Source of the DNA: Curtobacterium sp. MCSS17_008
GTDB lineage: Bacteria; Actinomycetota; Actinomycetes; Actinomycetales; Microbacteriaceae
Direction of reading: 5' to 3'
Length of the DNA stretch: 64,000 nucleotides
NCBI RefSeq assembly: GCF_003234185.1
Contig: NZ_QKSM01000013.1
Coordinates: 1-64,000, forward strand
This document shows positions 23,353 through 33,197 of the stretch, piece by piece. Both the position numbers and the translations under genes were made by a program. The notes under the pieces were generated by a model. That model did not search any database. It was not told the DNA's origin and was given only the letters and a program-made list of their open reading frames with translations. Positions within the stretch are counted from its first letter, which is position 1, and the number at the start of each line of letters is the position of its first letter.

Positions 23353-23901
23353 TCACATGCGCGCGAGTAGTTCGGCCTTCTTCGTCGCAAACTCGTCGTC
23401 AGTCAGGATGCCTGACTGATGCAGCACGGCGAGCTGCTGCAATGCGGCGGGGATGTCCTCAGGTGCTGCGACAGTCTCAGCACTTGCCGGCGACGGTGCC
23501 GCGGCTACCGGGTCAGAAGCTACCGCGTAGGCGCGAGCGGCGTCATCGCCGAGCATGAGGCTGTTGAGAATCTCGCGGACCTGCTTCGCCTCAGCATGGG
23601 AGACGCGGAAGTCGATCGAATTGCCGGAGGTGATGACGGACACGATCGTGTTCAGCATCCCGTCTCGCTTTGTCGCGACGGAAGAAATGTTCTTCACCGG
23701 AATCATCTCGCTACCGGCTTTGCCACCCTTGAATCCGGTGGCCAGGAAGCTCATGCCACCAGTCATGATGCCGGCGGTCACTTTTGCGCCCGACACTCCT
23801 CGTGGCCGGTCCCACTCGATGCGGTCACGGTAGATGGTGACCTTGGCGTTCTTGCCTGCGATGTGCGAGGTGAAGCTGTAGAGGAGGTCTGGATCGGCCA
23901 T
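23353..23901 (-). CDS. bPH-like and SHOCT domain protein
   Basis: A 182-aa protein. Residues 1-115 form a beta-rich bacterial PH-like domain (AKVTIYRDRIEWDRPRG, MIPVKNISSVATKRDG, NSIDFRVSHAEAKQVREIL). After a Pro/Ala linker, residues 150-182 are a classic SHOCT helix pair: LQQLAVLHQSGILTDDEFAT then KKAELLARM. SHOCT modules are thought to mediate oligomerisation. ATG 23901 lies 6 nt after TAGGCT (leaderless). The role is unknown; these proteins are common in phages and islands. Confidence 0.8.
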   Translation of the reverse strand: MADPDLLYSFTSHIAGKNAKVTIYRDRIEWDRPRGVSGAKVTAGIMTGGMSFLATGFKGGKAGSEMIPVKNISSVATKRDGMLNTIVSVITSGNSIDFRVSHAEAKQVREILNSLMLGDDAARAYAVASDPVAAAPSPASAETVAAPEDIPAALQQLAVLHQSGILTDDEFATKKAELLARM

Positions 23902-24037
23902 GTGCTCAGCCTAGATGCCGAGCTGAGCGCGAACTATCCCTCGTTCGCGCTGCAGCAGTCCCTTGTGGTCGGTGCCGCGTCGTCCGCTCGCTTGGGGGCT
24001 CGTTCCTGTCTGTGGAGTCGGATAGCTTGGGCGGATC

Positions 24038-24853
24038 ATGGGAACTACTGAGGACACCTCGTCGAGTTCGGCCTTCGGGAAGACGCTCGTCGTCGCAACG
24101 AAGCTGCCGGGCGTCCGCATTGATCGAGCCGCGTTCCTGCGTCGCTCGCTCGCCCCGTACTGCACGGACGAGCAGATCAGCCGAGCGATCGCCGACACGC
24201 CGGCTGTGGCGGGGATCTCCGTGGCCGTGCTGAGCAAGATCGCGGATGCGTCGATCACGAACGAGACCAGCAAGGTCACCGCGCTCTCGGCTGCCGCAGG
24301 GATCCCGGGCGGGTTCGCGCTGTTCGCGACTCTCCCGGTGGACTCCGCGCAGTACCTGGCGCACATGCTGCGCATCGCACAGAAACTTGCCTACCTCTAC
24401 AGCTGGCCGGACCTGTTTGCCAAAGATGGCGACGAGCCGGACGACGGGACCCAGAACGTCCTGACACTGTTCGTCGGCGTGATGTTCGGGGTGCAAGCGG
24501 CGAACAAGGGCATCAGCATGATCGCTGAGAAGCTGGCATCGCAGATGATTAAGCAGCTCCCCAAGCAGGCCCTCACACACGGCGTCATCTACCCGATTGT
24601 GAAGACCGTGGCGAAGCACCTGGGCGTGCAGATGAGTAAGGGGATGTTCGCCAAGGGTGTGGCGAAGGTGGTTCCCGTTGTGGGCGGCGTGCTGTCGGGC
24701 GGCCTGACGTTGGCGACGTTCCTGCCGATGGCGAAGCGGTTGCGGAGGCATCTGGCTACCCTTGAGACCGCCAAGCCGACGGGGCAACCAGCGGCCGGTG
24801 CCACGACGCCGGACACGGCTGCTCCGGAGTCGTCGGAGCCGGTGCAGCCGTGA
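24038..24853 (+). CDS. EcsC/DUF697-like membrane-associated protein
   Basis: A 271-aa protein with amphipathic and hydrophobic helices: AAGIPGGFALFATLPVDSAQ and GVAKVVPVVGGVLSGGLTLA are glycine-rich, as in EcsC/DUF697-type proteins. The end is a disordered Pro/Ala/Thr tail. The family assignment is tentative. It directly precedes the DUF262 gene (41 bp gap, same strand), so the two may be one transcription unit. Relatives sometimes sit in phage-defence neighbourhoods. Confidence 0.5.
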   Translation: MGTTEDTSSSSAFGKTLVVATKLPGVRIDRAAFLRRSLAPYCTDEQISRAIADTPAVAGISVAVLSKIADASITNETSKVTALSAAAGIPGGFALFATLPVDSAQYLAHMLRIAQKLAYLYSWPDLFAKDGDEPDDGTQNVLTLFVGVMFGVQAANKGISMIAEKLASQMIKQLPKQALTHGVIYPIVKTVAKHLGVQMSKGMFAKGVAKVVPVVGGVLSGGLTLATFLPMAKRLRRHLATLETAKPTGQPAAGATTPDTAAPESSEPVQP

Positions 24854-24893
24854 CCGGCGCACGTCGACGCATGTCGAGGGTTGGGGTGCAGGG

Positions 24894-27020
24894 GTGCTGA
24901 CGCAGGTGCGGAGCCCGCAAGAGGTGTTCTTCGCCCCACAGCGGTTCGTGTTGCCGCTGTTTCAGCGGCCCTACGTATGGTCAGCGGAATTGCAGTGGGA
25001 GCCGCTGTGGCAGGACATCGTTCGCCTCGTTGACGCCGTCACGGAACGCCCCGATGCGACGCACTTCATGGGCGCGATCGTGCTGCAACAGCAGCAGGTA
25101 CCACTCGGCGGGTTGCCGGCCTGGTCCGTAATCGATGGGCAGCAACGTCTGACCACGCTGCAGCTGCTGCTGGATGCATTGCATGCCGAGCTCACCACCC
25201 GCGGATGGGCGGCCGTCGCGGGGCAGGTCGTGGACCTGGTGGAGAACCAGCAGGCGTTCCGCATCGTGGCGGAGGATCAGTTCAAACTGTGGCCGACGAA
25301 CCGGGACCGGGCCGCGTTCACCGCCGTCATGCGCGCCACACCTCCAGTGGCGTACGGACACCTTGACCGGTCCCGGCTGGTGGAGGCACACCAGTTCTTC
25401 GCTACCGCGATCGCGGGCTGGCTTGATGCTGCGGCGGTCCCGGAGATGGCGGCGCGGACCCTGGTCGCGGCGATCACGACGAAGCTGCAGCTGGTCGTGA
25501 TCCAGCTGCAAGCTGACGAGGACGCGCAAGAGATTTTCGAGACCCTGAACGCACGCGGCACACCGCTGTCTGCGGCGGATCTGATCAAGAACTTCGTGTT
25601 CCAACGACTGAACACCACACCCGAGGCGACTGAGGACGCGTACCGGCAGTGGTGGGCACAGTTCGAGACTCCGTTTTGGGAGACCGAGGTGCGTGCTGGC
25701 CGCATCCTCTACACCCGCTCGTCCCTGTTCTTGACCCAGTGGCTGACCGCCCGCACGATGCGGGAGATCCCCGCACGGGAAGTGTTCGCCGCGTTCAAGC
25801 GGTACACCACCGACCCCACCACCGGCGGTGTCAGCCAACTCCTGCCCGAGATCCACGCGGCCGCGACCCGGTATCGGGACTTCACAACCGCCGCGGGGGT
25901 GCGCGACGGGGAACTGTCTCGATTGGCGTTGTTCGTGTACCGGACCAGCACACTGGACTCCGAAATCGCGAAGCCGCTGCTCATCTGGCTTGGCGAGCCC
26001 GAACAGGCCGGCATCCCGGACAGTGTCCGGGATCGTCTGCTTACCGTGCTAGAAAGCTGGTTCGTGCGTCGAGCGCTCGTGCGCGCTCCGTCACAGGGTG
26101 CCAATCGATTCCTCCTGGACCTCCTCACCCACCTGAGCACGCAACCCCACGAGCACGTTGCGGACGCTGCGGAAGCGTTCCTCGCGAAGCAGACCACCGG
26201 CACCGCCTACTGGCCAGACGACACTGAGGTGGCCAGGGAGCTACGCAGTGTGCAGGCATACAAGCGGTTCCGCCGGGCGCGGCTGCGGATGATCCTCGAA
26301 GCTGCCGAGGACCACCTCCGTGGCTACCCGACCGGGCACCGCTACGGCGACGGCACCATCAGCCGCGGCGTGTACACGATCGAGCACATCATGCCGCAGG
26401 AATGGCGTGCGAACTGGCCCGCACCTTCCGAGCAGGTCGAAGCGGACCGGGACCGGATCGTGCAAACCCTTGGGAACCTCACCCTCGCCACTCAACCGTT
26501 GAACAGTCGCCTCTCCAACGCCGCGTGGAACGCGAAACGGACCACCCTCGAGCGATACTCCTCACTGCTGATCACCCGCCCCGTAATCCGCGACCAGCAG
26601 TCCGTCTGGGATGAGAGCTTGATTGCTGCCCGCACCACCACGCTTGCTGAAACAATCCTGCAGGTCTGGCCTGTCCCAGACGGTCACCATGTGCAGCACG
26701 ACGACGGCGCCGACCGCGCCGTGCACCGTGTCGAAGTCGCCGATTTGATCCGCGCCGGCCTCCTCACCGTCGGTGGTGTCCTCCGCGCCCGACCCGTAGG
26801 CTCCGCGGGCCGGACCGCGACGATCGGACAAGACGGCAGCATCCACCTCGATGACGGCGCCGTGCACGCCACCCTCAGCGGCGCCGCGAAAGCTGTCAGC
26901 GGCAACACCGCCGAAGCGGGCTGGCATTTCTGGGCCCGACACGACGGCACCGTCCTCACAGAGGTCCGCGCCGAGTACCTCGCTGGCACCGACGACGAAA
27001 CAGCCGACGACGACGCTTAG
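24894..27020 (+). CDS. DUF262-DUF1524-RAMA protein (GmrSD-like nuclease)
   Basis: A 708-aa protein from GTG 24894. The N-terminal DUF262 domain has FQRPYVWS (23-30) and the nucleotide-binding signature IDGQQRLTT (80-88). The C-terminal DUF1524 domain has an HNH-like set: YTIEHIMPQEW (about 490-500) and LGNLTLATQPLNSRLSNAAW. This pairing is that of GmrSD, which degrades modified phage DNA. The last ~95 residues (VADLIRAGLLTVGGVLRAR, then DGSIHLDDG and GWHFWAR) match a RAMA domain, usually tied to restriction enzymes. It lies 175 bp upstream of the type I R-M operon, so it is probably an anti-phage effector. Confidence 0.88.
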   Translation: MLTQVRSPQEVFFAPQRFVLPLFQRPYVWSAELQWEPLWQDIVRLVDAVTERPDATHFMGAIVLQQQQVPLGGLPAWSVIDGQQRLTTLQLLLDALHAELTTRGWAAVAGQVVDLVENQQAFRIVAEDQFKLWPTNRDRAAFTAVMRATPPVAYGHLDRSRLVEAHQFFATAIAGWLDAAAVPEMAARTLVAAITTKLQLVVIQLQADEDAQEIFETLNARGTPLSAADLIKNFVFQRLNTTPEATEDAYRQWWAQFETPFWETEVRAGRILYTRSSLFLTQWLTARTMREIPAREVFAAFKRYTTDPTTGGVSQLLPEIHAAATRYRDFTTAAGVRDGELSRLALFVYRTSTLDSEIAKPLLIWLGEPEQAGIPDSVRDRLLTVLESWFVRRALVRAPSQGANRFLLDLLTHLSTQPHEHVADAAEAFLAKQTTGTAYWPDDTEVARELRSVQAYKRFRRARLRMILEAAEDHLRGYPTGHRYGDGTISRGVYTIEHIMPQEWRANWPAPSEQVEADRDRIVQTLGNLTLATQPLNSRLSNAAWNAKRTTLERYSSLLITRPVIRDQQSVWDESLIAARTTTLAETILQVWPVPDGHHVQHDDGADRAVHRVEVADLIRAGLLTVGGVLRARPVGSAGRTATIGQDGSIHLDDGAVHATLSGAAKAVSGNTAEAGWHFWARHDGTVLTEVRAEYLAGTDDETADDDA

Positions 27021-27195
27021 ACACCAGCAGCCCGCCGCGCTGGATCGGTGCTTCCGCGCCATGCTCGCGACACGTGCGCTGCGACAATGATCAGACGCGT
27101 AACAGCCGAGCCCCGTCGACAAAGTCGGAACCAGCGAGACGCGAGCACCACGAACACAGACACCGCCGTGAGGCGGCCAAGGAGACCCGTAGGCG

Positions 27196-28761
27196 ATGGC
27201 ACCGACCACGAAGGAAGCGCAGCGCGCGGAGCTGCACAAGACGATCTGGAGGATCGCGAACGATCTCCGCGGGTCAGTGGACGGATGGGACTTCAAGTCC
27301 TACGTCCTCGGGATGCTGTTCTACCGGTTCATCTCCGAGAACCTCGCCGTGTTCATCGACAAGGGCGAGCACGACGCCGGCAACCCCGTCTTTTCCTACG
27401 CCGCCCTCCCCGACGAGCAAGCGGAAGGGATCCGCCACGACACGGTGTCCGAGAAGGGGTTCTTCATCCTCCCCTCGGAGCTCTTCGTCAACGTTCGCCG
27501 CCGTGCCAGCCGCGACGTCAACCTCAACGAGACGCTCGAGCAGGTGTTCAAACACATTGAGGGCTCCGCGCTCGGCACCGACAGTGAGCACGACCTCAAG
27601 GGCCTGTTCGATGACCTTGACGTCAACAGCACCCGCCTCGGCAACACGGTCGCGAAGCGGAACGAGAAGCTCGTGAGGCTCCTCGACGCGATCGGTGACC
27701 TGCCGCTGGGGAACTTCCAGGACAACTCGATTGACCTGTTCGGTGACGCGTATGAGTACCTGATGCAGATGTACGCATCCCAAGCCGGGAAGTCCGGCGG
27801 CGAGTACTACACCCCGCAGGAAGTCTCCGACGTCCTCGCTCGCATCACCGTGATGGGCAAGACCCGTGTGAACAAGGTCTACGACCCGGCGGCGGGGTCG
27901 GGGTCGCTGCTGCTGAAGTTCGCGAAGGTCCTCGGGAAAGACAACGTCGGCGGGTTCTACGGGCAGGAGATCAACCTGACCACGTACAACCTCGCCCGCA
28001 TCAACATGTTCCTCCACGAACTCGACTACGAACGATTCGACATCGCCCACGGCGACACCCTCATCGACCCGTACTTCTGGGACGAGGAACCCTTCGAAGC
28101 GATCGTGTCGAACCCGCCCTACTCCATCAAGTGGGAAGGCGACGCGAACCCTCTCCTGATCAATGACGAACGCTTCGCCCCCGCCGGCGTGCTCGCGCCG
28201 AAGTCCAAAGCGGACCTCGCGTTCACAATGCACATCCTGTCCTGGCTCGCCGTGAACGGCACTGCCGCGATCGTCGAGTTCCCCGGCGTCCTCTACCGAG
28301 GCGGGGCGGAGCGGAAGATCCGCCAGTACCTGATCGACAACAACTACGTCGACGCCGTCATCCAGCTCCCACCGGACCTGTTCTTCGGCACCACCATCGC
28401 CACCTGCATCATGGTGCTCAAGAAGTCGAAAACCGACAACAAGGTGCTGTTTGTCAACGCTTCAGCGGAGTTCACCCGGGTCGGGAACAAGAACAAGCTC
28501 ACCCCCGACCACCAACAGAACATCCTCACCGCCCTCCAAAACAGGGTCCCGGTGGAGCACTTCGCGGCCCTCGTCCCCAACGAGACCATCGGCGGGAACG
28601 AATACAACATCGCCGTGTCGTCCTACGTCGAAGCCGAGAACACCCGCGAAGTCGTCGACATCACCGCCCTCAACGAGGACATCGCCCGCATCGTCGCCCG
28701 CCAAGCCGAACTCCGCACCTCGATTGATGCCATCGTCGCGGACCTCGAAGGCACAAAATGA
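27196..28761 (+). CDS. hsdM: Type I restriction-modification system, DNA methyltransferase subunit
   Basis: A 521-aa N6-adenine methyltransferase subunit. An N-terminal helical HsdM domain (AELHKTIWRIANDLRGSVDG) is followed by the AdoMet motif I DPAAGSGSLLL (230-240) and the catalytic motif NPPYS (306-310). It pairs with HsdS to methylate the recognition site and with HsdR to restrict unmethylated DNA. ATG 27196 has AAGGAGA. Its TGA overlaps the hsdS ATG (ATGA). Full length, no defects seen. Confidence 0.96.
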   Translation: MAPTTKEAQRAELHKTIWRIANDLRGSVDGWDFKSYVLGMLFYRFISENLAVFIDKGEHDAGNPVFSYAALPDEQAEGIRHDTVSEKGFFILPSELFVNVRRRASRDVNLNETLEQVFKHIEGSALGTDSEHDLKGLFDDLDVNSTRLGNTVAKRNEKLVRLLDAIGDLPLGNFQDNSIDLFGDAYEYLMQMYASQAGKSGGEYYTPQEVSDVLARITVMGKTRVNKVYDPAAGSGSLLLKFAKVLGKDNVGGFYGQEINLTTYNLARINMFLHELDYERFDIAHGDTLIDPYFWDEEPFEAIVSNPPYSIKWEGDANPLLINDERFAPAGVLAPKSKADLAFTMHILSWLAVNGTAAIVEFPGVLYRGGAERKIRQYLIDNNYVDAVIQLPPDLFFGTTIATCIMVLKKSKTDNKVLFVNASAEFTRVGNKNKLTPDHQQNILTALQNRVPVEHFAALVPNETIGGNEYNIAVSSYVEAENTREVVDITALNEDIARIVARQAELRTSIDAIVADLEGTK

Positions 28762-29921
28762 GCAAACTCGACACGCTTATCGCAGAGCTATGTCCAGCTG
28801 GCGTGGAGCACCGGAGCCTTGGGGAGGTAGGTCATTTTACGCGAGGCAACGGACTGCAAAAATCTGACCTCGCTGATGCCGGCGCACCCGCGATCCATTA
28901 CGGTCAGCTGCATACGCACTACGGAGTGTGGACCCGAACCACGAAGTCATTCACCGATCCCGCACTCGCTGCGAAGCTGCGACGAGCGCGGCACGGCGAC
29001 CTGATCATTGTGACGACCAGTGAAGATGACGCCGCGGTAGCTAAAGCGACAGCCTGGCTCGGTAATGAAGAAGCTGCGATAAGCGGAGATGCCTACATCT
29101 ACCGCCACACCCTTGATCCGCGTTACGTCGCCTACTTTTTCCAGTCCCGGCCGTTTCAGGACCAGAAAGTTCGCTTCATCAGTGGCACGAAGGTGCGCAG
29201 GATAGCTGGCTCCGCATTAGAGAAGATTCGTATCCCCGTGCCGCCGATCGAGGTGCAGCGGGAGATCGTGCGGATCCTGGACCAGTTCACAGAGTTGGAA
29301 GCGGAGCTGGAAGCGGAGCTGGAAGCTAGGCGGCGTCAGTATGAGCACTACAGAAGGGTCCTACTGGCGCCGCTGGACACGTCTGACGCGCAAAACCTGA
29401 GTCTAGGCGAGATCATGAAGATCAACTTCGGGACGCGCATCACAAAGTCAAAGGATGCCGGGACGAAGTATCCGGTTTACGGCGGCGGCGGCGAGAGCTT
29501 CAGGACCGACGCCTACAATCGTCGCGATGAGTGGGTGATTTCACGATTCGCAATGTCAGCAAACTGTGTGCGCCGTGTGTCCGGCGAATTCTGGATGCTC
29601 GACTCTGGCTTTACCTTCGACATCGTAAATGCGAACGTCGACAAGGATTTTTTAGGGCAACTGCTCCTCAATATGCAGGCAACGATCTTTGCTACATCCA
29701 CGCAGTCTGCCCAGAAGAACATTGACATCGAAGGCTTCAAGCGACTCCGGGTTTGGCTTCCGCCGCTGAGCCGTCAGAGAGAGATCGCGATAATACTCAA
29801 TGATTTCGACACGCTCGTCCACAGTCTCAGTGTTGGTCTCCCGGCGGAGCTGATGGCGCGTAGGCAGCAGTATGAGTACTACCGCGACAGGCTCCTGACC
29901 TTCGAGGAGGCTTCGGCGTGA
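28758..29921 (+). CDS. hsdS: Type I restriction-modification system, specificity subunit
   Basis: A 387-aa specificity subunit with two target-recognition domains (about 1-165 and 205-365). Each is followed by a conserved helix, first VQREIVRILDQFTELEAELE and later RQREIAIILNDFDTL, with repeats around RRQYEHYRR and RRQQYEYYRDRL. Between the domains is a tandem ELEA repeat. It decides the DNA sequence recognised by the complex. TRD codon usage is less GC-rich than its neighbours, as expected for exchanged TRDs. It overlaps hsdM and hsdR by 4 nt each. Confidence 0.94.
   Translation: MSKLDTLIAELCPAGVEHRSLGEVGHFTRGNGLQKSDLADAGAPAIHYGQLHTHYGVWTRTTKSFTDPALAAKLRRARHGDLIIVTTSEDDAAVAKATAWLGNEEAAISGDAYIYRHTLDPRYVAYFFQSRPFQDQKVRFISGTKVRRIAGSALEKIRIPVPPIEVQREIVRILDQFTELEAELEAELEARRRQYEHYRRVLLAPLDTSDAQNLSLGEIMKINFGTRITKSKDAGTKYPVYGGGGESFRTDAYNRRDEWVISRFAMSANCVRRVSGEFWMLDSGFTFDIVNANVDKDFLGQLLLNMQATIFATSTQSAQKNIDIEGFKRLRVWLPPLSRQREIAIILNDFDTLVHSLSVGLPAELMARRQQYEYYRDRLLTFEEASA
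29301..29324 (+). repeat. 12-bp tandem repeat inside hsdS
   Basis: Two exact copies of GCGGAGCTGGAA preceded by a degenerate third give the peptide ELEAELEAELEA in the spacer between the two target-recognition domains. Slippage in steps of 12 bp would add or remove four residues without changing frame. Confidence 0.9.
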
Positions 29922-32900
29922 GCGACGCAGCGGCGAGGAAGTACGATCCGATCGCCGTGTCGGCGGAGAGCACCGTTGTTGCTGAGCATGTGGCCGACCC
30001 GGCGCAGGAGGCTGCGTACCAGTCGGAGGCTGCGCTCGAGTCGGAACTGGTCCGGCTGTTGCGGTCGCAGGCGTACGAGTACCTGCCGATCACGTCGGAA
30101 GAGCAGCTCGTCGACAACCTCCGTGCCCAGTTGGAGGCGTTGAACGGGGTCGTGTTTTCGGACGCGGAGTGGTCGCGGTTCTTCGACACGTGTGTCGCGG
30201 GGAAGAACGATGGCATCGTGGAGAAGACGGTCCGGGTGCAGGAGGACCATGTGCAGGTGTTGCGGCGGGATGACGGTTCGACGAAGAACGTGATGCTGCT
30301 GGACAAGCAGCACATCCACAACAACCGCCTGCAGGTCATCAACCAGTACGAAGTCGACCAAGCCGACCAGGCCACCGAGGGGGACGCTGGCGGCCGATAC
30401 GCGAACCGGTACGACGTGACCGTGCTGGTGAACGGGTTGCCGATGGTGCACATTGAGCTCAAGCGGCGTGGTGTCGAGATCCGGGAGGCGTTCAACCAGA
30501 TTGATCGGTACCAGCGAGACAGCTTTTGGGCCGGCAGCGGCCTGTTCGAGTACGTGCAGCTGTTCGTGATCAGCAACGGGACACTGACGAAGTACTACTC
30601 GAACACCACCCGCAGCCAGCACCTCAAGGACGGGAAGAAGCCGGTCCGGGGCCGGAAGACGTCGAACAGTTTCGAGTTCACGTCCTGGTGGGCCGACGCG
30701 CAGAACAAGCCCATCCAGGACCTGACCTCGTTCGCGCGGACGTTCTTCGCCAAGCACACCCTGCTGAACATCCTTACCCGGTACTGCGTCCTGACGGCTG
30801 ATCGGCTGCTGCTGGTGATGCGGCCTTACCAGATCGTTGCCACCGAACGGATCCTGCAACGCATCGGCATCGCTACCACCTACAAGCAGCTCGGCACGAC
30901 CGCTGCCGGCGGGTACGTGTGGCATACGACGGGTTCTGGGAAGACGTTGACGTCGTTCAAGACCGCACAACTTGCCTCGCAGTTGGCGGGGGTGGATCGG
31001 GTGGTGTTCGTGGTGGACCGGAAGGACCTCGACTACCAGACGATGCGGGAGTACGACCGGTTCCAGAAGGGCGCCGCGAACTCAAACACCTCCACCGCCG
31101 TCCTGAAGACCCAGCTCGAGGACCCAGCCGCGAAGATCATCATCACCACTATCCAGAAGCTGTCGAACTTCATCACCGGCAACAAGACCCACCCGGTGTA
31201 TGACTCGCACACGGTGCTGATCTTCGACGAGTGCCACCGGTCCCAGTTCGGCGACATGCACGCGCAGATCACCAAGGCGTTCAAGAAGTTCAACCTGTTC
31301 GGGTTCACCGGAACCCCGATCTTCGCCGCGAACTCCGGCTCCGGCGGGAACCCGCTGCTGAAGACCACGGAGCAGGCGTTCGGGGAGAAGCTGCACACGT
31401 ACACGATCGTCGACGCGATCACCGACCGGAACGTGCTGCCGTTCCGCATCGACTACGTCAACACCCTCCGCGTCGGCAATGTGGTCGACAAGCAGGTGTC
31501 CTCCATCGACACTGAACGGGTCCTCCTCGCCCCGGAACGTGTGTCCGACGTCGTCGGGTACACGCTGGAGCACTTCGACCAGAAGACCCGCCGCGAAGCC
31601 GGCTACGAGCACTCCGTCGTCACGAACGTCGCCGACGCGACCCGCACCCGCCGGCAAGCCGAAGCGGTCCGCCAGCGCAAGCGCGTGCGAGGGTTCAACG
31701 CGCTGTTCGCGACCGCGTCGATCGACGCTGCCCGTAGCTACTACGCGGAATTTCAACGCCAACAGCAGGACCTGCTGCCGGCGAAGCGGCTGAAGATTGG
31801 GCTGATCTACTCCTACGGCGCCAACGACGCCGTCAGTGACAGTACCGATGACGGGCTCCTGGACGACGAGGCATTCGACACGGACGCGCTCTCCGGTGAC
31901 GCGCGGGGGTTCCTCGAGGACGCGATCCGGGACTACAACCGTTTGTTCGGCACCAGCTACGACACCAGCGCGGACAAGTTCCAGAACTACTACAAGGACC
32001 TCTCCCAACGGTTGAAGAACCGGGACCTGGACCTCATGATCGTGGTCAACATGTTCCTCACCGGCTTCGACGCCACCACCCTCAACACCCTCTTCGTTGA
32101 CAAGAACCTCCGCGCCCACGGCCTGATCCAGGCGTACTCGAGGACGAACCGGATCCTGAACTCGGTGAAGACGTACGGCAACGTCGTCGCGTTCCGAGAC
32201 CTCGAGGACGCCACCAACGAAGCGTTGGAGCTGTTCGGCAACAAGGACGCCCGCGGCGTCGTGCTCCTCAAGCCCTACGCCGACTACTACGGCCAGTACG
32301 CCGAGCAGACGCAGGAGCTCCTGTCCGGGTTCCCGCTCGGGCAGCCGATCATTGGGGAGACTGCGGAGAAGACTTTCATTCAGCTGTTCGGGCAGATCCT
32401 CCGGCTGGAGAACATCCTGGCCTCGTTCGACGACTTCGCCGGGCAGCAGATCCTCACCGACCGGCAACGACAGGACTACCGCAGCGTCTACCTCGACCTC
32501 CACGCCCAATACCGGCAGACCGCCGCCGCGGACAAGGAGATCATCAACGACGACGTCGTGTTCGAGATCGAGCTGATCAAACAGGTCGAGATCAACGTCG
32601 ACTACATCCTGATGCTGGTTGCCAGGTTCAGGCAGGAACACGGCGACGGCGACGACCGTGAGCTCCGCGCCGAGATCACTCGAGCCATTGATGCCAGCCC
32701 GACCCTGCGGAACAAGAAGGACCTCATCGAGGACTTTGTTGATTCCGTCTCCGTCGACGGCGCCATCGACGACGAGTGGCAGCGCTACGTCACCGCGAAG
32801 CGCGACGCGGAACTCAGTCAGATCATCGACGAGGAACGACTCCGCCCAGACGCCGCACACGCGTTCATCGACCAGGCGCTGCGCGAAGGAGCCCTCCGCA

Positions 32901-33043
32901 CCGCGGGGACCGCGATCACGACCGTACTACCGCCGGTGTCCCGCTTCGCCGCGACCAATGGCCACGGCGCAACCAAGCAACGCGTCATCGACAAGCTCAC
33001 CCGATTCTTCGACCGATTCCTCGGACTCAGCACCGATACCTGA
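29918..33043 (+). CDS. hsdR: Type I restriction-modification system, endonuclease/translocase subunit
   Basis: A 1041-aa HsdR. The N-terminal PD-(D/E)XK nuclease has Asp166, Glu180 and Lys182 (RYDVTVL...HIELKRRG). The SF2 helicase has HTTGSGKT (336-343), IFDECHRSQFG (DECH at 437-440) and GFTGTPIF. A C-terminal helical HsdM-contact region follows. It translocates and cuts unmodified DNA. The start is GTG 29918, overlapping the hsdS stop (GTGA). All catalytic motifs are intact, so the system is probably functional. Confidence 0.96.
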   Translation: MSDAAARKYDPIAVSAESTVVAEHVADPAQEAAYQSEAALESELVRLLRSQAYEYLPITSEEQLVDNLRAQLEALNGVVFSDAEWSRFFDTCVAGKNDGIVEKTVRVQEDHVQVLRRDDGSTKNVMLLDKQHIHNNRLQVINQYEVDQADQATEGDAGGRYANRYDVTVLVNGLPMVHIELKRRGVEIREAFNQIDRYQRDSFWAGSGLFEYVQLFVISNGTLTKYYSNTTRSQHLKDGKKPVRGRKTSNSFEFTSWWADAQNKPIQDLTSFARTFFAKHTLLNILTRYCVLTADRLLLVMRPYQIVATERILQRIGIATTYKQLGTTAAGGYVWHTTGSGKTLTSFKTAQLASQLAGVDRVVFVVDRKDLDYQTMREYDRFQKGAANSNTSTAVLKTQLEDPAAKIIITTIQKLSNFITGNKTHPVYDSHTVLIFDECHRSQFGDMHAQITKAFKKFNLFGFTGTPIFAANSGSGGNPLLKTTEQAFGEKLHTYTIVDAITDRNVLPFRIDYVNTLRVGNVVDKQVSSIDTERVLLAPERVSDVVGYTLEHFDQKTRREAGYEHSVVTNVADATRTRRQAEAVRQRKRVRGFNALFATASIDAARSYYAEFQRQQQDLLPAKRLKIGLIYSYGANDAVSDSTDDGLLDDEAFDTDALSGDARGFLEDAIRDYNRLFGTSYDTSADKFQNYYKDLSQRLKNRDLDLMIVVNMFLTGFDATTLNTLFVDKNLRAHGLIQAYSRTNRILNSVKTYGNVVAFRDLEDATNEALELFGNKDARGVVLLKPYADYYGQYAEQTQELLSGFPLGQPIIGETAEKTFIQLFGQILRLENILASFDDFAGQQILTDRQRQDYRSVYLDLHAQYRQTAAADKEIINDDVVFEIELIKQVEINVDYILMLVARFRQEHGDGDDRELRAEITRAIDASPTLRNKKDLIEDFVDSVSVDGAIDDEWQRYVTAKRDAELSQIIDEERLRPDAAHAFIDQALREGALRTAGTAITTVLPPVSRFAATNGHGATKQRVIDKLTRFFDRFLGLSTDT

Positions 33044-33197
33044 TCGCAGCGGCTTTCCGTCGCGACTCCTAACAGCAGCATTTAGCGCACCGAACGCCGC
33101 TGAATTGCATTGTGCGACGTGACGCTCTTGGGTGTCGCTGCGCCCGATGTGCGGGAGCGCTCGGATTGCGAGCGCTCCCCGGACTAGGGCGCACTGC

